From Stramonita haemastoma (taxonomy: Eukaryota; Mollusca; Gastropoda; Neogastropoda; Muricidae): 15,000 nt of DNA. The stretch lies in NCBI GenBank assembly GCA_030674155.1, contig CM060323.1, positions 49,182,096 through 49,197,095 of the forward strand, in the 5' to 3' direction. The position numbers and the translations under genes were made by a program. Of this stretch, positions 9,694 to 15,000 are shown piece after piece. The notes beneath the pieces were generated by a model. It worked only from the letters and a program-made list of their open reading frames with translations. It was not told the DNA's origin and ran no database searches. The first letter of the stretch is position 1; every line of letters starts with the position of its first letter.

Positions 9694-10017
9694 TAAGGTA
9701 GCTTTAGGGGGTGGGGTAGCTCAGTGGTCAGAGCCCTCACTTTCCACCAGTCAAGTTAAGCAGCGTGGAGCGTGGTTACCATTGGATGGGTGAGGTTTGT
9801 GCGCCTTGGCTGTACAGTCATCTGTTTACCCAGCTGTAAATGGGTACCTGCCCTCTTTAGGGTCAGGGAAGGTAAAGCAGCAAGGGAGAGGAGATGGGCA
9901 CCGACCTCAATATGCTGGCCCCTAGAGAAGCAGAAGTCTCCGATGCCTCGCGCACTCCCCAGCCCTGCCTAGGTTATGGGACAATTTTACCTTTACCTTA
10001 TAAGGTAGCTTTGGGGG
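9694..10017 (+). mobile_element. Chimeric tRNA/5S-rRNA SINE, full length, with TSD
   Basis: The body is about 9711-10000. It opens with a tRNA A-box-like TAGCTCAGTGGTCAGAGC at 9717-9734. In place of a tRNA B box it continues with a segment at about 9750-9793 containing AAGTTAAGCAGCGTGG and TTGGATGGGTGA. These match, in order, the internal control region of 5S rRNA (AAGCTAAGCAGG...TGGTTAG...TTGGATGGGAGACC). A long unrelated body follows (TGCCCTCTTTAGGGTCAGG, GATGCCTCGCGCACTCCCC). It ends in a TTTTACCTTTACCTTA tail. The TSD TAAGGTAGCTTTRGGGG (17 bases, one mismatch) lies at 9694-9710 and 10001-10017. The open frames across it are incidental. Confidence 0.82.
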
Positions 10018-10058
10018 GAGTCTAAACAGGTGTATATGCATTTTTTTATCTTTTTTCC

Positions 10059-10121
10059 ATCCATTACTCCCGGCACAGTGGCCTACTCTTTCGAAAGGCA
10101 GAACAGGATTAAACGTATGCT
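10059..10121 (-). mobile_element. SINE-2 fragment D0, internal piece
   Basis: ATCCATTACTCCCGGCACAG followed by GGCCTACTCTTTCGAAAGGC and AGGATTAAACGTATGC is a diverged internal segment of SINE-2, matching 9007-9066. It stops at a T-rich stretch that is the tail of the next copy, so D1 seems to have inserted into or beside it. Confidence 0.7.
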
Positions 10122-10405
10122 CTTTTTTATTTTATTTTTTTTATATCGAGGATAATGGAAAAAGCACTCGTGTGCCTTTTTCATCCAGTCCCGTGTGTAT
10201 GCAGTTTTGTACTTGTCATCTGTTCCCACCGGCACGTAATGGCCTACTCTTACGAAAAGCAGAATAAGATTTAACGTGTGCGCAAGACGTTCTGCGTGTG
10301 TTCGCACACGGAGCCTCTGTTTACAGTCTCATCCGAAGGACTTTTGGGAGAGTGGAGTCAGCACTGATGTTAACTCCAGGGGGAAAATCCTTTCGAACAG
10401 GAATC
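10122..10405 (-). mobile_element. SINE-2 copy D1, near complete body
   Basis: From the tail side it reads TTTTATATCGAGGATAATGG, the stem-loop region at 10161-10178, CAGTCCCGTGTGTATGCAG, the TGTTCCCACCGGCACG block, GGCCTACTCTTACGAAAAGC, the CGCACACGG..CTCATCCGAAGG domain and GAGTGGAGTCAGCACTGATG. It fades near GGGGGAAAATCCTTTC (10379-10394). The domain order is the same as in the sense copy at 13346-13672. The head is lost or too diverged to see. Confidence 0.82.
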
Positions 10406-10410
10406 GTGTT

Positions 10411-10612
10411 CGCTCAAAGTATTATGTGTGTCCACGCTTGGAGCCTCGGTTTATAATCTCAGTTGAAGGACTTCTGGTGGAGTGGAGTTAGTACTGGGGA
10501 GGGCGGGGGGTGGGGGGGTAAAATTCCTTTGAATGGCGTCTTGGTGGTGGCTCGAATATGGGTTTGATCCAGGGCATTCAAATCGCAAGGGCAACACTGT
10601 AACCACTACCTT
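10411..10612 (-). mobile_element. SINE-2 copy D2, 5' half with tRNA-like head
   Basis: CGCTCAAAGTATTATGTGTG followed by TCCACGCTTGGAGCCTCGG is a diverged repeat of the domain in D1, then AGTTGAAGGACTTCTGGTGG and a G-rich stretch. At its far end, the complement of 10595-10610 reads GGTAGTGGTTACAGTG, an A-box-like tRNA start. The B-box equivalent, TTCGAGCC, is present near 10545-10555. The 3' half is missing, so D1 and D2 look like a nested or tandem pair. Confidence 0.65.
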
Positions 10613-10645
10613 CATTTCTGTTACTGTTTTTTGTTCAAGTGGATT

Positions 10646-10649
<4 letters not shown>

Positions 10650-10722
<73 letters not shown>
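10650..10722. repeat. (GT)n microsatellite
   Basis: This is an uninterrupted GT run of about 73 bases. Confidence 0.97.
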
Positions 10723-10724
<2 letters not shown>

Positions 10725-10736
10725 GATAGATGGTTT

Positions 10737-10811
10737 GATGAAAAAAAGCAAATTTATTGCTTACTCAATGTACCATCTGGAAATAAAATTTTGATTTGAT
10801 TTGATTTGATT
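10737..10811 (+). mobile_element. 3' end of a SINE-2-related retroposon with (TTTGA)n tail
   Basis: GATGAAAAAAAGCA followed by TTGCTTACTC parallels the SINE-2 3' end at 13617-13642. Here the stem-loop is AAGCAA-ATTTA-TTGCTT (10746-10762). AATAAAATTT and about four TTTGA units then close it. The terminal block differs from the TATCCTCGATATAAA of other copies, so it may be a sister family or the partner LINE. Everything upstream is the GT array, so the insertion is strongly 5'-truncated. Confidence 0.55.
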
Positions 10812-10950
10812 CTTCTACCTTTTGCCGCTCTTTTCGGTGCCTCGGTGTAGGCTTAAGTGCTATAGGCCTAAGAGGTTCAGTGATGAATGGCACCAGCTGG
10901 CAGATGCTGTTAGTAACGCGAGTTGTACAGATGGAGAAAAAATGTTCAAG

Positions 10951-11009
10951 GATAATGATAATGATAATAATAATAACAATAACAATGACAATAATAATAA
11001 TAATAATGA
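10951..11009. repeat. (GATAAT/AAT/AAC)n low complexity
   Basis: GATAATGATAATGATAATAA-type repeats pass into AACAATAACAATGACAATAA-type repeats. The Asp-Asn-rich open frame across it is a repeat artefact. The preceding 10812-10950 has no recognisable feature. Confidence 0.9.
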
Positions 11010-11263
11010 AAAATTAAAACACGGGGGTGAGGGTTAATGAGCCGTGTTCACCAAAACATTGCTCAAAGGCTGTGTGCATTTGCCGTGCCAGGCAAAGTTT
11101 TGTATGTATCCTACCCATCTCGAAACATGTGGGACATATGAGAAGATTTGATAAAAGGTAGAAGAAAATATTTTAAATCAAAATTAAGACAAACGCAATC
11201 GAAAGGGTGTCCGAAGTGTGTGTGTGTTGGGGGGGGGGTATGTGCATGCGCGCGCCTACGAGT
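11010..11263. other. Non-coding spacer
   Basis: No exon or element is recognised. A GTGTGTGTGTTGGGGGGGGG low-complexity tract lies at 11217-11239. Confidence 0.35.
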
Positions 11264-11422
11264 TTGTATTGTGATATTTTTATTCGAAGGTATAATGTTT
11301 GAACAATTATGAAATGTAGCTATCTTGTATCTTTTGATTGATTCGTATCAATATGCCTGTCAGTATTGTGATTGCCCTTCAGGGATGATTAAAGTGTTTT
11401 TGACTTTACTTGACTTTGACTA
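11264..11422 (+). mobile_element. Probable LINE 3' end, strongly truncated
   Basis: The end reads GATTGCCCTTCAGGGATGAT, then TAAAGTGTTTTTGACTTTAC and TTGACTTTGAC. A TTGCCC...GGG hairpin, then ATTAAAGT, then short TTGACT-type repeats is a common 3'-end layout of mollusc non-LTR retrotransposons. No reverse-transcriptase coding sequence is attached. The upstream limit is uncertain. Confidence 0.42.
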
Positions 11423-11449
11423 TGAAGACAATAATATTGTGAATGGAAT

Positions 11450-11686
11450 GCATGTTTGCAACTCGCGTCGCGCCGGCTTATTTCGCAAATCGTAAGCAAA
11501 ATGAGGTTAAACCACGGAACAAGTATTACGAGTCGAAAACGATTATTTTTGCCACATTAAACGATTTTTCTGTCGACTGCGCTCGGCCGAGAGCTACCAT
11601 CGTTCAAATTTTGCACAGCTGTGCTGTGAATGGGCCATAGCCTAGTTTTCTTTTCTGCGCATGCGTGTGTTTGCAGTGTTTACAAA
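11450..11686 (+). promoter_or_regulatory. Candidate CpG-rich promoter with NRF-1-like site
   Basis: CpGs are locally frequent (ACTCGCGTCGCGCCGGC at 11461-11477, GTCGACTGCGCTCGGCCGAG at 11573-11592) compared with the AT-rich surroundings. TGCGCATGCGTG at 11656-11667 matches the NRF-1 consensus at all but one position. CAGCTG lies at about 11617-11622. No TATA box is evident. A second motif, CAATGGCGGCA at 11831-11841, resembles a YY1 site, which in animals often lies just downstream of transcription starts. Motifs are seen; promoter function is inferred. Confidence 0.4.
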
Positions 11687-11821
11687 ATGGCAGTCAGTGG
11701 GGCAGCGGTGCCTGAGAACGAGAAAACGATTAAGCCAGCAGCCAAATCTGTTCTTTATATTAAGGAGATAACCACACAGATTTCCTGCAGACCTCATAGA
11801 GAAACACACCCAGTATATAAG
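11687..11821 (+). CDS. Candidate first coding exon, unknown protein
   Basis: ATG at 11687 follows ACAAA and opens MAVSGAAVPENEKTIKPAAK, then SVLYIKEITTQISCRPHRE and THPVYK. The composition is protein-like and lacks repeats. At 11821/11822 the sequence AAG/GCAAGT matches the special consensus of GC-AG introns and gives 45 codons ending in phase 0. If not spliced, the frame runs on to a stop at 12011-12013 in less protein-like sequence. An alternative start with ATGGCGGC lies at 11832 in another frame. I do not recognise the family. The upstream CpG-rich segment and NRF-1-like site strengthen the case, but the only donor is non-canonical. Confidence 0.35.
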
Positions 11822-12098
11822 GCAAGTCAGCAATGGCGGCACTTTGCATATTCCCCGGCACGACGTTGTGGTTTCGCTTTGACACTACAAAGTTTAGTAA
11901 ACTTGAGTTCACGGCTTGGGACAGACGGGGTCCGAAGATTTTTGCTTCACTTTTTTTTTAAGAATGATTATTACTACGAGAGGGGATTGACGTACATTTC
12001 AAGCCTGTGTTAGGCCTGCATTCACACCGCATGACTAGTAAACATTCATAAGTAAAGTGAGCTTGACCCCAGCAACCCCCATCTCTTTTTCCTTTGCT

Positions 12099-12138
12099 CG
12101 CGTGCGCGCGCGCGCGTGTGTGTGTGTGTGTGTGTGTG
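12099..12138. repeat. (CG)n-(TG)n short array
   Basis: CGCGTGCGCGCGCGCGCG passes into GT repeats. It is alternating purine-pyrimidine and so Z-DNA prone. It lies in the putative first intron. Confidence 0.9.
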
Positions 12139-13062
12139 AAATAGAGGTGTTAAATAAAACTAAAACTTTAAAAGGAGAAGGGGAAAACACTACCATTCTT
12201 AGAATTTATAGCAACTTGGCCAACTGTCAAAAAGTAGTTTATTCAGTCCAACTTTTCAAGTATTATTTGAAATGAGATCAGGTAATTTGGGACCACATTT
12301 TTTATTATAACATGGAGTTTCTTATGTATCATTGCTGTGGTGCCAAACATGTTTCCGAACTGCAATATTATTCAGTTATAAAGATCTCATGAATTTTAAA
12401 TACATTTCTGCATGTCACTTTTGTTTGCTTGAGCAAAGATGAGACATATCTGCGAAGAAAACTATGTGTGCCTCAAATGTTTTATACTTCTAGAATGTTC
12501 CTATATTCATTGGTTTTAGCCTTGTAAAGAGTGATGACCTTAGGTCTTTTCCTAGTAAAAAAAAAAGGGGGGGGGGGCACTGTTGTGTTTATCCTTTGTA
12601 AGGATGTCAGCATCTTTCCCTTAATTCTTTAAAAAAAAAAAAAGTTTGAGTCATTGAAACATTTACACTGAAAATATTGGGCAGTGTGTCTTAAGCAAGT
12701 TAAACTGGGTCCAACCCATCCCTACCCAGATACCTAGTATATGCTGAGTATGTTTGTACCATCTATACTATCGACCATAATTTGCCTACTCTCCTGTCAA
12801 AGTGAATTCAGATTTTTTAATTTTGACTTCTGGGGAAGGAGCTTCATAAAAAGCAATGGAGACTTGAAACTGCTGTCAGATTATAAATCATTCTAGCTAC
12901 AAAGAGATACCACCTTAAGAAGTTAAGTTTTTCTGCTGACTGAAATGATATGGATATTGCCTTCAATCTTAGTGGTTGTGAGTCAATCAGTCACTAAGTT
13001 TATTACCCATGTAGTTTTTGTTCAACCCAGCAGAACTCTGATACAGGGACTTATTGTTTCAG
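12139..13062. other. AT-rich stretch, putative intron, no gene seen
   Basis: It contains an A9G11-type homopolymer pair near 12559-12578 and an A run at 12631-12643. No element or exon is recognised. It ends in the acceptor-like GGACTTATTGTTTCAG. Confidence 0.4.
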
Positions 13063-13134
13063 AATGCTGACCATGCAGTTACATCATTACGCTCAACTCA
13101 AAACATGGCAGCAGAGCACGGCAAAAACTGCAGG
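13063..13134 (+). CDS. Candidate 72-nt internal exon
   Basis: TTATTGTTTCAG ends at 13062 and a donor CAGG/GTAACT falls at 13134/13135. The segment is a multiple of three. Two frames are open: phase 0 reads NADHAVTSLRSTQNMAAEHG and a few more residues; phase 2 reads MLTMQLHHYAQLKTWQQSTA and a few more. Phase 0 joins correctly to the candidate exon ending at 11821 but would then hit an immediate TAG in the candidate exon at 14246. Either an exon is missing, one boundary is wrong, or one segment is not an exon. It sits just before a decayed LINE fragment and is not obviously part of it. Confidence 0.28.
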
Positions 13135-13160
13135 GTAACTGGGTCTTCAGAAGTATGTGG

Positions 13161-13360
13161 TCATCGGGGAAATCTGACATCTTCAGCAGCCTTTGTGGGG
13201 GATCTCCATTCCGAATTTTGCTTGGCGGCAGCCAGTGGGTCTGGCATGTCTGCGCGAGTTCATTCCTTGATGTTGGTCATTCAGCTCTTCTATTGGCACT
13301 CCTGGCCATGACCTCTTACCTGTGTACCCTGCAGGTTCTTCACACACGAGCAGGTAAGAC
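13161..13360 (-). pseudogene. Decayed RTE-clade LINE C-terminal fragment
   Basis: The minus-strand frame parallels the C-terminus of the element at 6916-7965. An NLQGT-type block near 13330-13345 corresponds to VLQGT there. The motif KSWMDNIKEWT is recognisable although both Trp codons have become TGA (13281-13283 and 13260-13262), with an additional TAG at 13290-13292. The frame ends at a TGA at 13161-13163. It is much older or more diverged than the copy at 7 kb. Its upstream part is replaced by the head of the SINE-2 copy. Confidence 0.68.
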
Positions 13361-13672
13361 AGAACCCTATACATGTCAATATTCGGGTTCAAGTCCGGTC
13401 GAGGAAATTTTCTTCCTGGAGTTAACATCAGTGCTGACTCCACTCTCCCCAAAAGTCCTTCGGACGAGACTTTAAACCGAGGCCCCGTGTGCGTACGCAC
13501 GCAGAACATCTTGCGCACACGTTAAATCCTGTTCCGCTTTTCGTAAGAGTAGGCCATCGTGTGCCGGTGGGAACAGATGACAATATTTACAAAACTGCAT
13601 ACACACGGGGACCGGATGAAAAAAAGCACATGATTGCTTATTCTGTTATCCTCGATATAAAAAAAAAAATAG
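13346..13672 (+). mobile_element. SINE-2 copy E, most complete copy
   Basis: This copy shows the family layout in sense direction. A weak A-box-like GAGCAGGTAAGAC lies near 13346. A good B box GGTTCAAGTCC is at 13386-13396. Then come TCCTGGAGTTAACATCAGTG and GCTGACTCCACTCTCCCC, the central domain CCTTCGGACGAG...AAACCGAGGCCCCGTGTG, a palindromic GTGCGTACGCAC, CTTGCGCACACGTTAAATCC, the CGCTTTTCGTAAGAGTAGG block and GTGCCGGTGGGAACAGATG. The end has a 3' stem-loop at 13624-13639, TTATCCTCGATAT and an A-rich tail. No clear TSD was found. A minus-strand open frame through it is incidental. Confidence 0.85.
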
Positions 13673-13967
13673 ATTCAAGATTGGTTTAATGCTTAAGGTT
13701 AACAGTTTAAAAACAAAAACTATCCAACATCACTTTTATTCTGTGAAAAACCTGTTTGTTCTGTCTGTATTTCCATCCATTCATCCAACATAGTTTTCAT
13801 TCTACAAGAAATTATCTGAAAAGTTTTATGTGGTCAGCATGAATCCAGTGACTGTATGCAATTATTTCAGCCATGAAATGATGGGCAGATTAGTGCCAAA
13901 AGCCTCACCATGTAGGAAGTCAGAAAATTCAAGTGTAAAAGAGACTACGTTAACATAACCTCATGCT

Positions 13968-13973
<6 letters not shown>
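13673..13973. other. AT-rich spacer, no gene seen
   Basis: No coding exon, RNA gene or recognisable element is visible. It lies between the SINE-2 tail and the CT/CA array. Confidence 0.4.
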
Positions 13974-14031
<58 letters not shown>

Positions 14032-14152
14032 CACGCACACGCACACGCACACGCACACACACACACACTCGCATACACACGCACTCATACACACACACTC
14101 ATACACTCACACTCATACACTCACACACACACACACGCACGCACGCACGCAA

Positions 14153-14183
<31 letters not shown>
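13974..14183. repeat. Compound (CT)n-(CGCACA)n-(CA)n array
   Basis: CT repeats to about 14028 (one CCT break) pass into CGCACA-type units, then ACACTCAT-type units around 14060-14125, then CGCA and CA repeats to 14183. The Ser-Leu and His-Thr frames are artefacts. Confidence 0.95.
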
Positions 14184-14184
<1 letters not shown>

Positions 14185-14245
14185 TTACTTTTATTAATTA
14201 GACAAATGTCATAATATATTGCACAATCTTGTTTGTCTTTATCAG

Positions 14246-14313
14246 ATATAGACCCAGCAGTCTTGGAACTTCTTGCCAAAAACACTACAGTGGCCATTGC
14301 TTATGCTGTGACG
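14246..14313 (+). CDS. Candidate 68-nt internal exon
   Basis: A pyrimidine-rich acceptor CTTGTTTGTCTTTATCAG ends at 14245 and a donor ACG/GTATGA falls at 14313/14314. One frame, entering with one base supplied by the previous exon, gives a very protein-like amphipathic stretch: IDPAVLELLAKNTTVAIAYA then VT. The other frames are less convincing, and phase 0 stops at once. The exon would end in phase 0. It cannot follow 13063-13134 in an open frame as drawn, so at least one link is missing. I do not recognise the family. Confidence 0.35.
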
Positions 14314-14490
14314 GTATGAGACGGAAGCTCCAAACATATGCATCCATATGTATGGTTTGTTTTCTTTTTGTCAAGGCGCCTGTAAGTTACTAGAAAGTAG
14401 AGAATGGAGGAAACGGGATTACTTCATCAAGACCTTGAAGGGCTTTGTTTCGCTCCACTCTGGGACATGGACATGACTTGGTCTGTCTTC

Positions 14491-14598
14491 AGAGTGGGGA
14501 TATTTTGTTGTCCCATTTCAGAGTGGGGACATACTATTGTCCCATTTATGTCAGTGGGGGATATTGTGTTGTCCCATATATATAGAGTGGGGGTTACA
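14491..14598. repeat. Hairpin minisatellite, about 29-33 bp units
   Basis: GTGGGG cores recur at 14494, 14523, 14554 and 14587, separated by 29, 31 and 33 bases. The first three are each followed by a TTGTCCCAT-type block. In each unit GGGA or GGGAC can pair with the following TCCC or GTCCC, clearest as GGGAC-ATACTATT-GTCCC at about 14526-14543. The open frame through it reflects the repeat. Confidence 0.7.
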
Positions 14599-14665
14599 GG
14601 TCCACTAGAACAGTGCCAGAGCACGAAAAAGGTTGAGGTGGAAAGTTAGTGGTCATGCGCGCATA

Positions 14666-14691
14666 AAGGGAAGCAACTGGAGTTATCCCTT
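14666..14691. repeat. 26-bp imperfect palindrome of GGGAGATAAC type
   Basis: AAGGGA at 14666-14671 pairs with TCCCTT at 14686-14691, and internal AACT pairs with AGTT. It is a small hairpin-forming inverted repeat of a type common in mollusc DNA. It follows TCATGCGCGC. Confidence 0.6.
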
Positions 14692-15000
14692 TTCATTTTC
14701 TTCTGTTGCTGTTCGAGTGTTCAACGATGATAAAGAAGAAGAATTTCCTTCTGCTCAAATGAAAATTTGCCCCCAAAGTTTGGCTAATTTTTTTTTCCAA
14801 AATGACGGCCCTGCTGTTGACCTTGCACTGATCACTGAACACCAAGCTTCCCCTTGCATCAGTAATCACTGTTAATCAAATTAATAAAAAGAAAGGAGGG
14901 GTGTTAAATAAAAACAAAGTAAAGTAAATTAATAAAACAGGATAAAATCGGATAAATTAGGGACTAAAAACTAAAACAAAAAACTAACATAAAACTAAAA
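14692..15000. other. Non-coding 3' end of window with A-rich tract
   Basis: 14692-14875 has no recognised exon. From about 14876 the sequence is A-rich, with AATAAAA, TAAAGTAAAGTAAATTAATA and repeated ACTAAAA units that run off the window. It could be the tail of an element that lies mostly outside. Confidence 0.4.

Noticed and set aside
11642..11842. Minus-strand frame opposite the candidate exon
   Set aside because: It is Cys/Arg-rich with no splice or start context, and is best explained as the complement of the plus-strand frame.
11630..12013. Whole 127-codon frame as one protein
   Set aside because: Residues after about 11821 (many Arg, Phe runs, YYYE) look like translated non-coding DNA. 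Only the part from ATG 11687 to the GC donor is kept as a candidate.
13320..13355. Tiny exon ending CAG/GTAAGA at about 13351
   Set aside because: The donor is excellent, but it lies at the junction of a decayed LINE and a SINE-2 head, and the exon would be only about 19 bases. Chance is more likely.
14404..14649. 81-codon frame starting MEETGLLHQDLEG
   Set aside because: Most of the frame is the 29-33 bp minisatellite. There is no acceptor or promoter evidence, and the repeat explains its Ile/Val/Gly pattern.

Overview
This is a repeat-rich stretch of an animal nuclear genome, most likely a marine invertebrate and probably a gastropod mollusc. The organism is inferred from the style of the repeats, not from a marker gene: tRNA-derived SINEs of types I associate with molluscs, an RTE-clade LINE fragment, very abundant dinucleotide microsatellites, and GGGAGRTAA-type short palindromes. 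No complete protein-coding gene, tRNA, rRNA or CRISPR array can be supported. Nearly all long open frames are simple repeats read as codons, or lie inside mobile elements.

Layout. 1-2.2 kb holds two copies of one tRNA-headed SINE family (SINE-1) in opposite orientation, each with a 12-bp target-site duplication (TSD). Between them are a TA/GA/GT compound microsatellite, a minus-strand SINE of another type, a 5'-truncated SINE-2 fragment and a degenerate repeat. 2.2-6.0 kb is mostly AT-rich unique sequence with a decayed 79-bp duplication, a large CT array and two splice-bounded exon candidates (5450-5475, 5807-5871). 6.0-8.0 kb has a roughly 235-bp Z-DNA-prone CA/CG array, then a 5'-truncated, frameshifted RTE-clade reverse transcriptase on the minus strand. 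8.1-10.8 kb is a SINE and microsatellite cluster: a 265-bp tandem duplication containing SINE-2, a chimeric tRNA/5S-rRNA SINE with a 17-bp TSD, and a stack of three SINE-2 pieces.

11.4-14.3 kb is the best place to look for a host gene. A locally CpG-rich segment with an NRF-1-like site precedes an ATG and an open frame of 45 codons. Exon-like segments with good splice signals lie at 13063-13134 and 14246-14313. Their reading phases do not join cleanly as drawn, so this is a gene hypothesis, not a model. The intron-like space between them contains a decayed RTE fragment and a nearly full-length SINE-2 copy. The last 700 bases carry a hairpin minisatellite, a mollusc-type palindrome and an A-rich tail.

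How the parts relate: the window mainly records retroposition. SINE-2 copies share a 3'-terminal stem-loop whose loop-closing pair differs between copies while pairing is kept, as expected if it is an RNA recognition element for a partner LINE. Several microsatellites start exactly at SINE breakpoints. Family assignments are from reading alone, with no database search.
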